Shown here: positions 11,634 through 21,584 of the stretch, piece after piece
Layout of the letters: each line of letters opens with the position of its first letter
Position numbering within the stretch: the stretch's first letter is position 1
Source of the DNA: Staphylococcus borealis
Lineage (GTDB): Bacteria > Bacillota > Bacilli > Staphylococcales > Staphylococcaceae
Assembly: GCF_001224225.1 (NCBI RefSeq)
Contig: NZ_CUEE01000003.1
Coordinates: 124,001-188,000, forward strand
Length of the DNA stretch: 64,000 bases
Direction of reading: 5' to 3'
Program-made: the position numbers and the translations under genes
The notes under the pieces: model-generated
Database searches by the model: none
What the model saw: only the letters and a program-made list of their open reading frames with translations
Told to the model about the DNA's origin: nothing

Positions 11634-11661
11634 GTTAAAGCCTTACTTTTTTAATTTTTTA

Positions 11662-12783
11662 TTAGTTTAGTAAGAAAGCCTCAAATACTTCGTTTCCTAT
11701 AACCTTTCCTCTTGGGGTAAGTGAGATATTTCCATTCGTTTCAATTAGAAGGTGTCTTGATTTTAAATCTTTAACCGTTTCTCCAAATATTGCATCAAGT
11801 GATTGACCAAATTTCAACTCGAAACGTTCGCGATTTACACCTTGATTCATTCTCAGACCTAAAAACATTTCTTCTTCCATCTTTTCATTCAAGGTTGGTC
11901 GATTAGAAGTTAGTATAGGCCGTTTGCCATCATTAATTGCATTAATATAATGTTGAACCGGATTTAAATTTGTATAGCGTTCGCCTTCAACGTATCCACT
12001 TGCACCTGCTCCAAAACCGTAATATTCTTCGTTTAACCAATACACTTTATTATGTTCAGATTCATGATTCGTTTTAGCAAAGTTAGAAATTTCATATTGC
12101 TTAAAGTCGGTTTGACTTAATGCTTTCATTAGATATTGGTACATTTCAGCACCTAAATCTTCATTTGGTAATTTTAGTTTCCCTTTTCGATACATATTAT
12201 AAAACTGTGTCTTAGGTTCAAGTATTAAACCGTAACTTGAAATATGGTCAATATCCATATTGATTGCTTGATTTAAACTGTCTGCAAAATCCTCTATCGT
12301 TTGTTCAGGTAAATGATACATTAAATCAAGGCTTATAGAGTTGATACCAGCTTTCCTAGCATTATTTACTGCATTATAGATATCTTGAGTGTTATGTGTT
12401 CGGCCTAATATTTTTAATAGCTCTGGTTTAAATGTTTGAACACCCATTGAAATACGATTAACACCATACTGTTTAAGTAACTTTACTTTATTAAAAGTTA
12501 GTTCATCTGGATTTGCTTCAAAACTGAACTCTCCATTGATTGAAAAAGTTGAAGTAATAGCTTGTAATAATCTTTCAAGTTGCATGTCATTCAGTGCTGT
12601 TGGCGTACCTCCTCCAACGTACATTGTCTCAAGGTGTTTTGTTTTACTAAACGACATTTCTTTTATTAATGCGGATAAATATTCATCTACTGGCTGTTTA
12701 TCAATATAATATTTATTAAAATCACAATAAGTACAAATTCTGACACAAAAAGGTATGTGTATGTACGCACTTTTAACTTCCAA
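11662..12783 (-). CDS. hemW: Haem chaperone / radical-SAM protein HemW
   Basis: This 373-residue HemN-like radical-SAM protein has the cluster motif CVRICTYC near the N-terminus (AYIHIPFC start), the GGGTPT motif, and the HemW-type stretch HNKVYW. HemW proteins bind haem and lack coproporphyrinogen dehydrogenase activity, though they are often annotated as such. The TTG at 12783 is chosen because AAGGGGTG lies five bases upstream; the open frame extends upstream into a repeat element and is not credible there. It follows lepA after a long hairpin. Confidence 0.9.
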   Translation of the reverse strand: MEVKSAYIHIPFCVRICTYCDFNKYYIDKQPVDEYLSALIKEMSFSKTKHLETMYVGGGTPTALNDMQLERLLQAITSTFSINGEFSFEANPDELTFNKVKLLKQYGVNRISMGVQTFKPELLKILGRTHNTQDIYNAVNNARKAGINSISLDLMYHLPEQTIEDFADSLNQAINMDIDHISSYGLILEPKTQFYNMYRKGKLKLPNEDLGAEMYQYLMKALSQTDFKQYEISNFAKTNHESEHNKVYWLNEEYYGFGAGASGYVEGERYTNLNPVQHYINAINDGKRPILTSNRPTLNEKMEEEMFLGLRMNQGVNRERFELKFGQSLDAIFGETVKDLKSRHLLIETNGNISLTPRGKVIGNEVFEAFLLN

Positions 12784-12805
12784 TGTTACACCCCTTCTAT
12801 AACTT

Positions 12806-12910
12806 AAAAAAAGAGATTGAGACTTAGTAATATAAGTTAGTAGTTTCTTCATCAATAATATTCATTATTGTTATGGTATCTACCAATTTATATTCGTCTC
12901 GACCTCTTTT
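12806..12910 (-). terminator. Long-stem hairpin/repeat element after lepA
   Basis: The ends AAAAGAGATTGAGAC and GTCTCGACCTCTTTT are near-perfect reverse complements separated by about 70 bases. On the minus strand the second arm is followed by seven T, so it can end the lepA transcript. It resembles the dispersed palindromic elements elsewhere in the window but has a much longer loop and no GAATTC core. Confidence 0.6.
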
Positions 12911-12915
12911 ATGTT

Positions 12916-14739
12916 CTATTCATCATCCATTTTTAGTACAGCTAGGAATGCATCTTGTGGAATTTCAACACTACCAACTGCTTTCATTTTCGCTTTACCT
13001 GCTTTTTGTTTTTCGAGTAATTTACGCTTACGACTAATATCCCCACCATAACATTTAGATAAAACATTTTTACCCATTGATTTAATATTAGTTCTTGCAA
13101 CGATTTTTTGTCCAATTGCAGCTTGCACTGGAACTTCAAATTGTTGACGCGGAATAAGTGTTTTTAATTTTTCAACTAATGCTTTGCCTCGTTCATAAGC
13201 AAAATCTTTATGAACGATAAGGCTTAGTGCATCTACTTTATCACCATTTAATAAAATATCCATCTTCACTAAATTACTTTCTTTATTTTCAATAAACTCA
13301 TAATCAAACGAAGCGTATCCTTTAGTATTAGATTTAAGTTGATCGAAGAAATCAAAAACAACTTCAGAAAGTGGTATTTCATAAACGATATTCACTCGAA
13401 TATCATCTAAATAATCCATATTAATAAATTGACCACGTTTACGTTGACACAACTCCATTACTGCTCCTACATAGTCATTCGGAACCATCATGGTCGCTTT
13501 CACATAAGGTTCATAAATCGCATCAATTTTGTCTCTTTCTGGCATTTGTGCGGGATTATCTACTGTGACTTCTGAACCATCTTTCATTACACATTGATAA
13601 ATAACTGATGGCGCAGTAGCAATTAATTCAATGCCAAATTCTCTTTCAATGCGCTCTTGAATAATTTCCATGTGAAGCATGCCTAAAAATCCAGTTCTAA
13701 AACCAAAACCGAGTGCTTGAGAAGATTCTGGTTCAAACTCTAATGACGCATCATTTAATTGTAACTTTTCAAGAGCTTCTCTTAAATCATTATAGTCTTT
13801 GTTTTCAATTGGGAACAAACCACAATAAACCATTGGGTTCATTTTTTTATATCCTTTTAGCGGTGCTTCAGCTGGTCTGTTTGCATGTGTTATCGTATCA
13901 CCTACACGTGAATCATCGACATTTTTGATACTTGCAATAATATAACCAACATCACCTACAGTTAGTTCTTCAATAGGTAATTGTTTAGGTGTGTTGATAC
14001 CTACCTCACTAACTTCAAATTCTTTACCTGTTGCCATCATTTTAATTCTATCTCCAGCTTTAACAACGCCTTCCATCACGCGAATTGATGAAATAACGCC
14101 TCTATAAGGATCATATTCTGAATCGAAAATTAAAGCTTTTAATGGGGCGCTTGGGTCACCTTCAGGTGGTGGCACTACTTCTACAATTTTCTCTAAAATA
14201 TCTTCGATACCAATATTTGATTTAGCACTAGCAAGTACGACATCATCTTGATCTAAACCAATCACATCTTCTAATTCTTGTTTAACCCTTTCAGGTTCAG
14301 CGGCAGGGAGATCGATTTTGTTAACGACTGGTAATAATTCTAAATCGTTATCAAGTGCTAGATAGACATTTGCCAATGTTTGTGCTTCAATACCCTGTGC
14401 TGCATCTACTACTAAAATTGCACCTTCACATGCAGCTAGGGATCTAGAGACCTCATATGAAAAGTCTACGTGTCCTGGTGTATCAATTAAATGGAAAGTA
14501 TAAGTTTGTCCATCACTAGCTTCATATTTTAATCGTACGGCATTTAATTTGATTGTAATACCACGTTCTCTTTCAAGATCCATTGAATCTAATAATTGAT
14601 CTTGCATTTCTCTTGTTTCTACAGATTTAGTATTTTCTAATATTCTATCTGCTAATGTTGATTTACCATGATCAATATGAGCAATAATAGAAAAATTTCG
14701 TATATTTTCTCTTCTGTTATAGCGTTCTTGCATATCCAT
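12916..14739 (-). CDS. lepA: Elongation factor 4 (LepA), ribosome-associated GTPase
   Basis: This 607-residue translational GTPase has G1 AHIDHGKST (about 21-29), G3 DTPGHVDF, and G4 NKIDLP, followed by EF-G-like domains II, III and V and the LepA-specific C-terminal domain with [20 protein letters not shown]4 acts on ribosomes during elongation or initiation and supports 30S assembly. Length equals that of other staphylococcal LepA proteins. It is transcribed divergently from rpsT from a good promoter at 14794-14822. Confidence 0.98.
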   Translation of the reverse strand: MDMQERYNRRENIRNFSIIAHIDHGKSTLADRILENTKSVETREMQDQLLDSMDLERERGITIKLNAVRLKYEASDGQTYTFHLIDTPGHVDFSYEVSRSLAACEGAILVVDAAQGIEAQTLANVYLALDNDLELLPVVNKIDLPAAEPERVKQELEDVIGLDQDDVVLASAKSNIGIEDILEKIVEVVPPPEGDPSAPLKALIFDSEYDPYRGVISSIRVMEGVVKAGDRIKMMATGKEFEVSEVGINTPKQLPIEELTVGDVGYIIASIKNVDDSRVGDTITHANRPAEAPLKGYKKMNPMVYCGLFPIENKDYNDLREALEKLQLNDASLEFEPESSQALGFGFRTGFLGMLHMEIIQERIEREFGIELIATAPSVIYQCVMKDGSEVTVDNPAQMPERDKIDAIYEPYVKATMMVPNDYVGAVMELCQRKRGQFINMDYLDDIRVNIVYEIPLSEVVFDFFDQLKSNTKGYASFDYEFIENKESNLVKMDILLNGDKVDALSLIVHKDFAYERGKALVEKLKTLIPRQQFEVPVQAAIGQKIVARTNIKSMGKNVLSKCYGGDISRKRKLLEKQKAGKAKMKAVGSVEIPQDAFLAVLKMDDE

Positions 14740-14793
14740 AGCCTATCATTCTCGCTTTCATAAAATTAGCCCGTATATGTATACATCTTTGAT

Positions 14794-14822
14794 ATGATAT
14801 CGTTTTTAATGATTAATTGCAA
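14794..14822 (-). promoter_or_regulatory. Sigma-A promoter of lepA
   Basis: TTGCAA (14817-14822) and TATCAT (14794-14799) on the minus strand are 17 bases apart, about 55 bases upstream of the lepA start. Confidence 0.65.
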
Positions 14823-15020
14823 ACGTATCCTTACTATTAAATGTTAAAACATGATTATAAAATCACTTGCGTTAGTCGTATATAATTTTAGAATATATAC
14901 TCATTATAAAGTGTTAAAGTGCGCATTCCAACAGTAATTATGATTTAATTGAGATTTTAATTATGCTATATTTAATTAATGATTGCACAAATATGTTAGT
15001 TTTGATAAAATATTTCTTGT

Positions 15021-15048
15021 TGTAATCAAAATAAAATTTGATATGCTT
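15021..15048 (+). promoter_or_regulatory. Candidate promoter of rpsT
   Basis: TTGTAA (15021-15026) and TATGCT (15043-15048) are 16 bases apart, about 27 bases upstream of the rpsT start. The rest of the 335-base lepA-rpsT intergenic region is A+T rich and shows no gene. Confidence 0.5.
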
Positions 15049-15074
15049 AAGATCACTTTTAGGAGGTGACAGTA

Positions 15075-15326
15075 ATGCCAAATATTAAATCTGCTATTAA
15101 ACGTGTTAAAACAACTGAAAACGCAGAAGCTCGTAATATTTCACAAAAAAACGCTATGCGTACTGCTGTGAAAAATGCTAAAACAGCAATCAACAATAAC
15201 GCTGATAACAAAGCTGAATTAGTTAACTTCGCAATCAAATCAGTTGATAAAGCTTCACAAAGTAACTTAATTCACTCAAACAAAGCTGATCGCATTAAAT
15301 CACAATTAATGTCATCAAGTAAATAA
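15075..15326 (+). CDS. rpsT: 30S ribosomal protein bS20
   Basis: This 83-residue basic, helical protein has the bS20 pattern NIKSAIKRVKTTENAEARN. bS20 binds the body of the 16S rRNA early in assembly. The ATG at 15075 is used because AGGAGGTGA is seven bases upstream; earlier in-frame codons lie inside that site. It is one of only three plus-strand genes in the window and ends at a bidirectional terminator shared with holA. Confidence 0.98.
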   Translation: MPNIKSAIKRVKTTENAEARNISQKNAMRTAVKNAKTAINNNADNKAELVNFAIKSVDKASQSNLIHSNKADRIKSQLMSSSK

Positions 15327-15331
15327 TGTGT

Positions 15332-15364
15332 AAAAAAGCGCGGAACTATGTTCCGTGCTTTTTT
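15332..15364. terminator. Bidirectional terminator between rpsT and holA
   Basis: AAAAAAGCgCGGAAC and TTCCGtGCTTTTTT pair with a short loop. A-runs and T-runs flank both sides, so it can stop transcription from either strand between these convergent genes. Confidence 0.88.
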
Positions 15365-15399
15365 GCATTTAAATATATAACTAGGGATTGATTACAAAT

Positions 15400-16374
15400 T
15401 TAAAGGGATAGAATAAATAACTCAAGTATTAGTTGTTTGTCCATATATGACGACTTTAGTTTATAATCTGTTTCTGCGCAGTTATCTATTATATTTAATA
15501 ATTCTTTTAACTCATAATAACGGACTTGATTTAATGCTAACTTAACTCTATATGGATGAACATTAATTGTTTTAGCAATCTGTTGCCCACTATATCCTTT
15601 TTGAGCTAATATTTTACATTGGTAATACAATCTATAGTTACTTGTAATAAGTGCAAGTAATTTAATAGGTTCCTCTTTCATAACGATTAAATCTTTTACA
15701 AGTTGTATAGCTTTGTCTTTTTCATTTTTTTGAATATATTCTGTTAATAGAAAAACATTTTGTTCTAAGCTTCTGTTAATAATTAAACTTACATCATTTT
15801 TATTAATAGTAGATCTGTCACCTAAGAATAAAATGAGTTTATCTAGCTCTTGAGAAACGATATTGAAATTCACACCAGTTAATTCAATAAATAGGTTTAG
15901 CGCATCTTGCTTTATATCTTTGAAATTCTCATGTAGTTGATTTTGAATCCAGGACTTAATTTCTTGTTCTGACATTTGTTCTACTTTGGTTAGCTTACTG
16001 GTTTTTTTTAATGATTTAGTTAATTTCTTTCTTTCATCTAATTTATTGCTATAGATTTCAAAAATGACTAAATTATCACCATCATACTTCTCTAAAAATT
16101 CTATAACTTGTTCATTGTTCGGCTGTAAATCTTTATTAACTTTTTCGCCAGTAAATATAAATGAATTTTTAACAACAATTACTTTCTTTTCAGATATAAA
16201 TGGCATTGTTAACGCCTCTTCAATAATTGTCGAAATATTAGTTTCATAAAGGTTAAATTTTATAAAATTAAAGTCATCTCTGTCCTCATTTAAGAATGCA
16301 TTTGTCAGTTCATTACTTTTCTTTTCTACTAATTCAGGCACTTCACCATATATAGCCATAATATTGTTTGTCAT
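15400..16374 (-). CDS. holA: DNA polymerase III delta subunit
   Basis: This 324-residue protein has the HolA pattern: an N-terminal AAA-like domain starting NIMAIYGEVPELV without a functional Walker A, the middle lid region, and a C-terminal collar domain (TEYIQKNEKDKAIQLVKDLI and following). Delta opens the beta clamp within the clamp loader. Start ATG at 16374 with GGGAG upstream. It follows comEC and converges with rpsT, as in other Firmicutes. Confidence 0.93.
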   Translation of the reverse strand: MTNNIMAIYGEVPELVEKKSNELTNAFLNEDRDDFNFIKFNLYETNISTIIEEALTMPFISEKKVIVVKNSFIFTGEKVNKDLQPNNEQVIEFLEKYDGDNLVIFEIYSNKLDERKKLTKSLKKTSKLTKVEQMSEQEIKSWIQNQLHENFKDIKQDALNLFIELTGVNFNIVSQELDKLILFLGDRSTINKNDVSLIINRSLEQNVFLLTEYIQKNEKDKAIQLVKDLIVMKEEPIKLLALITSNYRLYYQCKILAQKGYSGQQIAKTINVHPYRVKLALNQVRYYELKELLNIIDNCAETDYKLKSSYMDKQLILELFILSL

Positions 16375-16443
16375 AATTGTGAACTCCCTTTTAAAATATC
16401 AAACATTGATAATTATATCATGCTTGGGTAAAGCGTCACCAGT

Positions 16444-18630
16444 TCAATCAATTTGATTAGATGTAATATTCATATTGTGATCCAAATCTATCGTTATTTC
16501 TCCAACGTCTTGAGTGTTCAAAATTTTACTGTTTACCGACGTTAACGTCTGCAACGTTTCTTTATTTGGCAAATGATATTTATTGTTTTTACCACTTGAA
16601 ATAATACTAATTGTCGGTTTAATAGACTTTATAAATACTTCCGAACTACTTGTTTTACTTCCGTGATGTCCTACTTTCAATATATCCACGGTAGGAAGTT
16701 GATATAATTTCATCAATTTAGCTTCATTATTTTTCGTCGCGTCACCCAATAAAAGCATTTTGTAGTTTTGATATTCAATAAGTAAGATAATGCTATGCTC
16801 ATTTTTATCATCACTTGAAGGAATATCTCCGTGAAGGAATGAAATTTTACCGTTATTGAATTGGATAGAATCTATTTCTTTAGCATCTACTAATTGGATA
16901 TTGTTATTTTTACACAAACGTATGAGTCTTGTTAGTTCTACTTCTGAATAGCTATATACATGAATATATAACTTTTTGATTCTTATGTGTTGAATGATGT
17001 AAGGTAGCTCGCCAATATGATCTGCATGTGGATGCGTAATAATTAAATGATCTATTGAGGTAATCCTTTTACGTTTTAATGTAGGTAAAATATGATATTT
17101 GGCTATATTATGATTATCTATCGTACCTTCTCTAATTTCCTTACCACCAGTATCAACCATAACAGTTTCTTTCGTACTTGTTTGAAATATTAAACTATCC
17201 CCTTGCCCAACATTAAAAAAAGTAATTGTACTCGTGTTAGGTTGGATATTAAAAATGCATAAAGATATAAACAAGACACATAGTAATACGAGTGATTTTA
17301 TTTTTTTATGGCATAAAAAGATGAATATGAGTATTATCAATACTACAAAAAGCACATATTCAAAAGATGATTTTGGTGCAATAAAAACTTGATAAAATTT
17401 AAATTTCAAAAATAATTCTAAGAGATAATCGTGTAAGATATATATTTTATTGAATATTGCACCAAATAAAGGTATATCATTAACAAAATGATAAGTAAAA
17501 AATAATAATATTGCTAATGGGAAAATAATAAAACTATATAAAGGAACAAATAGTATATTAGAAAATAAGCCTATCCATTGTAATTGGTTAAAATGAAAAA
17601 TTGAGATGATTGAAGAAGAAAGCTGAGCTATTAAAGTAAGGATAATAATATTATTAAAGAAAGATAACTGTCTTATAAGTGGAAAGGAAACTAGAATAAA
17701 AAATGAAATAACAAATGAAAATTGAAAGCCTATATCATACAAATAGTCAGGTGTTATTAAAATCATAATGATAAAGATTAGACCTAAAATATCAATGGTC
17801 GACATTTTAGACTTATTAGAAATGAGAATGACGGTTATCGTAGCTAAAATTGCTCTCAATGCACTTGGTGCAAAATCGGTATAATATGCGAATATAATTA
17901 GAAATATGATAATTAAACCGTCAATAATCACTTTGGGTATATTAAGTCTAACTAGAGGTTGATATATAAGATAAGAAATAGTAGCAATATGCGACCCACT
18001 CACTGCTAATAAATGATAAATGCCTATGTCCTTGACCTTATCAATAAATTCAGTACTAATGCCATGGATATCATCACTAATCAAAGCAGTAATATATTCA
18101 GGATGCGATAGGCTTGAGTGAGCCAATTTTTGAGTAATATACGACGAATGCTTTTCAAATACATTTGAATTTTTAGTGATTTGGCACGTATTCGTGACTA
18201 CTTTGTTAACAGAAACATAAGGGATGTGATTTAAAACATTAACAATTTTACCTTTAATAACACATGATTTATTTTCAATGTCTTTTTCACTTAATTGATT
18301 GGTATTTAAGTGAAAGACGTACGATTGATCTTTGATAGTAAATTTACCTTTTAATTGTTTTCCTTGACGATTGATATTAGATCCAAATTCGACTTTGGTA
18401 AATATATTAGGGTTTTTCTTGAAGAAATCATCTTTACTTATACTGTTTTCATAGTGAAAATGTTCAAAACTCACACCACAAAATACACAAATAATCATTA
18501 TTAATATATGATGCATTTTAAATCTTCTTTGCGTTGAAATGATAACTAATAAAATAATAATCAAACACGACATTAATTTTAAATGTATCCATAGAATACC
18601 TATGAGAAAGGACAATGCAAAATAAATCAT
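16444..18630 (-). CDS. comEC: ComEC/Rec2 DNA uptake channel
   Basis: This 728-residue membrane protein is the predicted channel for single-stranded DNA during competence. It has an N-terminal pair of membrane segments, a soluble DUF4131 region (about 60-170), and the Competence domain with LLAVSGSHIATISYL (about 205-220) and many membrane helices to about 470. The C-terminal metallo-beta-lactamase domain has HPHADHIGE and VGHHGSK, so the nuclease-like metal site looks intact. The ATG at 18630 lies three bases past comEB with no clear Shine-Dalgarno, suggesting translational coupling. Staphylococcal competence is tightly controlled, so expression may be low. Confidence 0.95.
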   Translation of the reverse strand: MIYFALSFLIGILWIHLKLMSCLIIILLVIISTQRRFKMHHILIMIICVFCGVSFEHFHYENSISKDDFFKKNPNIFTKVEFGSNINRQGKQLKGKFTIKDQSYVFHLNTNQLSEKDIENKSCVIKGKIVNVLNHIPYVSVNKVVTNTCQITKNSNVFEKHSSYITQKLAHSSLSHPEYITALISDDIHGISTEFIDKVKDIGIYHLLAVSGSHIATISYLIYQPLVRLNIPKVIIDGLIIIFLIIFAYYTDFAPSALRAILATITVILISNKSKMSTIDILGLIFIIMILITPDYLYDIGFQFSFVISFFILVSFPLIRQLSFFNNIIILTLIAQLSSSIISIFHFNQLQWIGLFSNILFVPLYSFIIFPLAILLFFTYHFVNDIPLFGAIFNKIYILHDYLLELFLKFKFYQVFIAPKSSFEYVLFVVLIILIFIFLCHKKIKSLVLLCVLFISLCIFNIQPNTSTITFFNVGQGDSLIFQTSTKETVMVDTGGKEIREGTIDNHNIAKYHILPTLKRKRITSIDHLIITHPHADHIGELPYIIQHIRIKKLYIHVYSYSEVELTRLIRLCKNNNIQLVDAKEIDSIQFNNGKISFLHGDIPSSDDKNEHSIILLIEYQNYKMLLLGDATKNNEAKLMKLYQLPTVDILKVGHHGSKTSSSEVFIKSIKPTISIISSGKNNKYHLPNKETLQTLTSVNSKILNTQDVGEITIDLDHNMNITSNQID

Positions 18631-18633
18631 ATA

Positions 18634-19092
18634 TTAGTTAGTTAAATATTGAGCCACATTTCGAGCTGAAAAAGGTATTTTTTTGTATTCAATACCAGCT
18701 TGGTTTAATAATTGCAGCGCATATTCGTGATTGTGATAATCTTCAGCATAATATATTTGTTTAATGCCTGCTTGTATAATAGATTTTGTGCAATTAAGAC
18801 ATGGAAAGTGAGTGACATAGATAGTAGCACCATCTGTTGAAACACCCTGCTTAGCACATTGTAATAAAGCATTCATTTCGGCATGTATGGTTCTGATACA
18901 ATGGCCATCTTCAATTAAGCATCCTTCATCAATACAATGCACCTCACCAGCAACAGATCCATTATATCCCCCTGCTATAATTCTATTGTCTTTTACTATA
19001 GTTGCCCCTACTGACAATCTTTGGCAAGTTGATCTTAGAGCAAGTAAATGGCTTTGCGCCATGAAATATTCGTCCCATTTTAATCTTTCCAT
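18634..19092 (-). CDS. comEB: dCMP deaminase family protein ComEB
   Basis: This 152-residue zinc enzyme of the cytidine/deoxycytidylate deaminase family deaminates dCMP to dUMP. The zinc ligands and general base are in HAEMNALLQC and PCLNC. Cysteines and histidines in the insert GEVHCIDEGCLIEDGHC probably bind a second zinc, as in dCMP deaminases. The ATG at 19092 is favoured over a GTG three codons earlier because GGAGTG lies six bases upstream. It is the middle gene of the comE cluster but is not itself needed for DNA uptake in Bacillus. Confidence 0.93.
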   Translation of the reverse strand: MERLKWDEYFMAQSHLLALRSTCQRLSVGATIVKDNRIIAGGYNGSVAGEVHCIDEGCLIEDGHCIRTIHAEMNALLQCAKQGVSTDGATIYVTHFPCLNCTKSIIQAGIKQIYYAEDYHNHEYALQLLNQAGIEYKKIPFSARNVAQYLTN

Positions 19093-19162
19093 TAAATTCA
19101 CTCCGATTCAAATTTATTATCATTATTATAGAATATCTTTATATTTAAGCCAATCAACAAAG

Positions 19163-19867
19163 TTAGATTGTAATATAATCTTTAATCTTTTCGAAAGTTT
19201 TGTCACCGATGCCCTTGATATTTTTTATATCTTCTATTGAATGAAACTGGTTATTCTTTGACCTGTAATCTAAAATTTCTTTGACTTTTGTCGGTCCTAC
19301 GCCTGGGATCTTAAGCAAATCAGTTTCACTCGCAGTATTCAAATTTATTTTGTCAGTAGTTAATGAATTTAAAGGTTTTGTATTACTACGCTTATTAATA
19401 TCATCACTATGCGTTATAGTATTTTTCATTTCACTGGTGGATGGTATGTAAATCAATTTTTGATCTGTTAATTTTTCAGATAAATTGACTTGTGTCAAAT
19501 CAGCATCTTTTTGTAATTTAGCTTTTTCTAATACATCTTTAATTCTATCTGACCCTTTCATTTTATATACATCAGGGTGCTCAACAGCGCCTTTGATATC
19601 TACAATTACCGTTTTATTTTCATCAATACCAGTATTCAACCCATCTTTCTTAGTTGCATCATTAATATGTCTAGATGATTGATGTGTATTATTTTTTTCT
19701 TTTGAATTGCTTTGCGATGAAACGATTGGCATGTCATTGCTTGTTTCTTTAACAGGTTTAAGAAACATTAGTGTACATGCGATAGCTATTATAATGGTCA
19801 AAGTGATCATCAGTTGAAATTTCCATTGCTTGATAAATGCCAATAATTCTATTTTATCTTTAAACAA
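19163..19867 (-). CDS. comEA: Competence DNA receptor ComEA
   Basis: ComEA binds double-stranded DNA at the cell surface and passes it to ComEC. The protein has one N-terminal membrane segment (about residues 18-40), a Ser/Thr/Lys-rich linker, a SLBB-like domain (about 80-150, VDIKGAVEHPDVYKM), and a C-terminal tandem helix-hairpin-helix with INLNTASETDLLKIPGVGP. The TTG at 19867 is preferred: AAGGAG is nine bases upstream, whereas it touches the ATG at 19876. The start region lies inside a hairpin (19873-19908). Confidence 0.9.
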   Translation of the reverse strand: MFKDKIELLAFIKQWKFQLMITLTIIIAIACTLMFLKPVKETSNDMPIVSSQSNSKEKNNTHQSSRHINDATKKDGLNTGIDENKTVIVDIKGAVEHPDVYKMKGSDRIKDVLEKAKLQKDADLTQVNLSEKLTDQKLIYIPSTSEMKNTITHSDDINKRSNTKPLNSLTTDKINLNTASETDLLKIPGVGPTKVKEILDYRSKNNQFHSIEDIKNIKGIGDKTFEKIKDYITI

Positions 19868-19872
19868 AAAAT

Positions 19873-19908
19873 TCATCTCCTTATATATATAAACGTTTAA
19901 GGAGATGA
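19873..19908 (-). promoter_or_regulatory. Hairpin covering the comEA Shine-Dalgarno
   Basis: The exact arms CATCTCCTTA (19874-19883) and TAAGGAGATG (19898-19907), extendable by one A-T pair, enclose the comEA ribosome-binding site on the minus strand. The stem is followed by AATTTTTTG, so it also looks like a weak terminator for the upstream methyltransferase operon. It could limit comEA translation, transcription, or both. Confidence 0.6.
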
Positions 19909-19919
19909 GTTTACTTTAT

Positions 19920-20645
19920 TTATTTATAAGCTACGATAAATAAACGATCGCCGTTTTCATCGTGATTATTGCGATTAAAGTCGATAAATGTTTCGAATGC
20001 TTTAAATCCAATTGTCTTTAATAAACTAATGTAAGTATCTTTTTCAAAGGTTCTTTGATAGTGCGATTCATCAAATCGCTGATAAGTATCATCAGTATTT
20101 TTTACAAAGAAACTCATGTCGTGATACACACTATAAGGTTCATCACCAACAATAGCTTCCCATGCTAAAAAGATTGACTCATTTTCATCAATGTAACATT
20201 GATTATGAAACAACGTATTCATCTTTTGAATAGTATGGACATCAAATATAAAAACACCAGTTTCTGATAAATGATTAAAAACATTGATAAATGTTTCATT
20301 TACATCTTCGATATCAGGTAAATAATTCAGTGAATCACAAAATATTGTTATTACATCAAATTTAGTATTGAATGAAAAATCGGTCATATCGCCTTCTAAC
20401 CATGTTACTTGATTAGATTTATTAGCAGCAATGGAGAGCATCTCTGAGCTTAAATCCATTCCTGTAACCGAACCAATAGTACTTAGTTGAGCAGTTAAAC
20501 TGCCAGTTCCACAACCAATATCAAGAATTTTCGGCTTATGACTGAGATCTTGCGTATAATGGTTCACGATTTCAAACCACTTGTCATAAGGTTGATCTTG
20601 CGTAAGTTGATCATAAACTAAGCTCATTTCACCATATTGAGCCAT
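19920..20645 (-). CDS. Class I SAM-dependent methyltransferase (YqeM-like), substrate unknown
   Basis: This 241-residue protein has the Rossmann motif I ILDIGCGTGSLT (about 40-51), the acidic loop after it (TGMDLS), and the pattern LEGDMTDF, as in small-molecule or rRNA-type methyltransferases. The position between rsfS and comEA matches Bacillus yqeM. Its start codon directly follows the rsfS stop codon, so translation is probably coupled. I cannot name the substrate. Confidence 0.85.
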   Translation of the reverse strand: MAQYGEMSLVYDQLTQDQPYDKWFEIVNHYTQDLSHKPKILDIGCGTGSLTAQLSTIGSVTGMDLSSEMLSIAANKSNQVTWLEGDMTDFSFNTKFDVITIFCDSLNYLPDIEDVNETFINVFNHLSETGVFIFDVHTIQKMNTLFHNQCYIDENESIFLAWEAIVGDEPYSVYHDMSFFVKNTDDTYQRFDESHYQRTFEKDTYISLLKTIGFKAFETFIDFNRNNHDENGDRLFIVAYK

Positions 20646-20999
20646 CTAATATGCAACCTGCCCATATGATTCTATTGGCGCATCTTGATATAGCTTCTCA
20701 ATATTATAATAATTACGTTCATCTTTATGGAAGATGTGGACCACAACATCTGCTAAATCAATTAAAACCCATCTAGCACTTTGATACCCTTCCATACGTT
20801 TTACATCAATAGCTTGTTCATGTGCTGCCTCTTTAACTGCTCTAGCAATTGATTGAACTTGACGCTCATTATTACCGTGACAAACAACGAAATAGTCTGT
20901 CATGTCACTGATACCTTTCATATTAAGAGAAACAATATCTTCTGCTTTTTTATTTTCTGTCGCATCGACAGCAATATTTAATAATTCTTCTGAATTCAT
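20646..20999 (-). CDS. rsfS: Ribosomal silencing factor RsfS
   Basis: RsfS binds uL14 and blocks joining of ribosomal subunits under starvation. The 117-residue protein has the family pattern DMTDYFVVCHGNNERQVQSIA and the C-terminal motif VVVHIFHKDERNYYNIEKLY. It begins directly after the yqeK stop and ends directly before the methyltransferase start. Confidence 0.96.
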   Translation of the reverse strand: MNSEELLNIAVDATENKKAEDIVSLNMKGISDMTDYFVVCHGNNERQVQSIARAVKEAAHEQAIDVKRMEGYQSARWVLIDLADVVVHIFHKDERNYYNIEKLYQDAPIESYGQVAY

Positions 21000-21584
21000 T
21001 TAATCATCCTTTATCCTTTGATCACTATAATTATAATAGTTTAAACATGAAATCGTTGTGCCATAAACGGTTATATCCTTACTAATTAGGAACAGTACTG
21101 TTCGCTTAGAAATTTCATAAATTGTTTTATCTAAGCTACCTTGATTGTATGCCATATCTCTAATTTCTTCAACTCCTGGGGTTTTTCTTCCAGGCTCGAT
21201 ATAATCAGCAATAAACACAAGTTTTTCAGTTTTAGTCATTTCTTTTCGACCAGTTGTGTGATTCTTGATTGCAAGAAGCACTTCCTCGTCTTCAATACCA
21301 AATTCTGATTGCATGATAGCAGCACAGACTGGTCCGTGTAAGATTTCTCCACCATAACTTAATAGTTCACTATCTAAATCGTGTTGTCTCACAATTTGGT
21401 ACATTGTGCTTAGGTCATCATACTTGCAATAATCATGCAATACACCCGCTAAGTTAGCTTTATCTTTATCACCATCATAAATTTCTGCAAGTTTTACTGC
21501 GGTTTCAGCTACTCTCAATGAGTGCTTAAAACGTTTCTCCGGTAGTTTATCTTTAACGAGTTCAATCGCTTTATCAATTTTCAT
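21000..21584 (-). CDS. yqeK: HD-domain symmetrical Ap4A hydrolase YqeK
   Basis: This 194-residue HD-superfamily phosphohydrolase has metal ligands in HSLRVAETA and HDYCKY, followed by HGPVCA and [10 protein letters not shown], which define the YqeK family. Characterised members split diadenosine tetraphosphate into two ADP. The start overlaps the nadD 3' end by 11 bases, and the stop abuts rsfS. Pairing with nadD is common in Firmicutes. Confidence 0.93.
   Translation of the reverse strand: MKIDKAIELVKDKLPEKRFKHSLRVAETAVKLAEIYDGDKDKANLAGVLHDYCKYDDLSTMYQIVRQHDLDSELLSYGGEILHGPVCAAIMQSEFGIEDEEVLLAIKNHTTGRKEMTKTEKLVFIADYIEPGRKTPGVEEIRDMAYNQGSLDKTIYEISKRTVLFLISKDITVYGTTISCLNYYNYSDQRIKDD

Noticed and set aside
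12784-12855. N-terminal extension of hemW up to 12855
   Set aside because: The extension lies in a hairpin/repeat element and lacks a ribosome-binding site; the TTG at 12783 has a good one.
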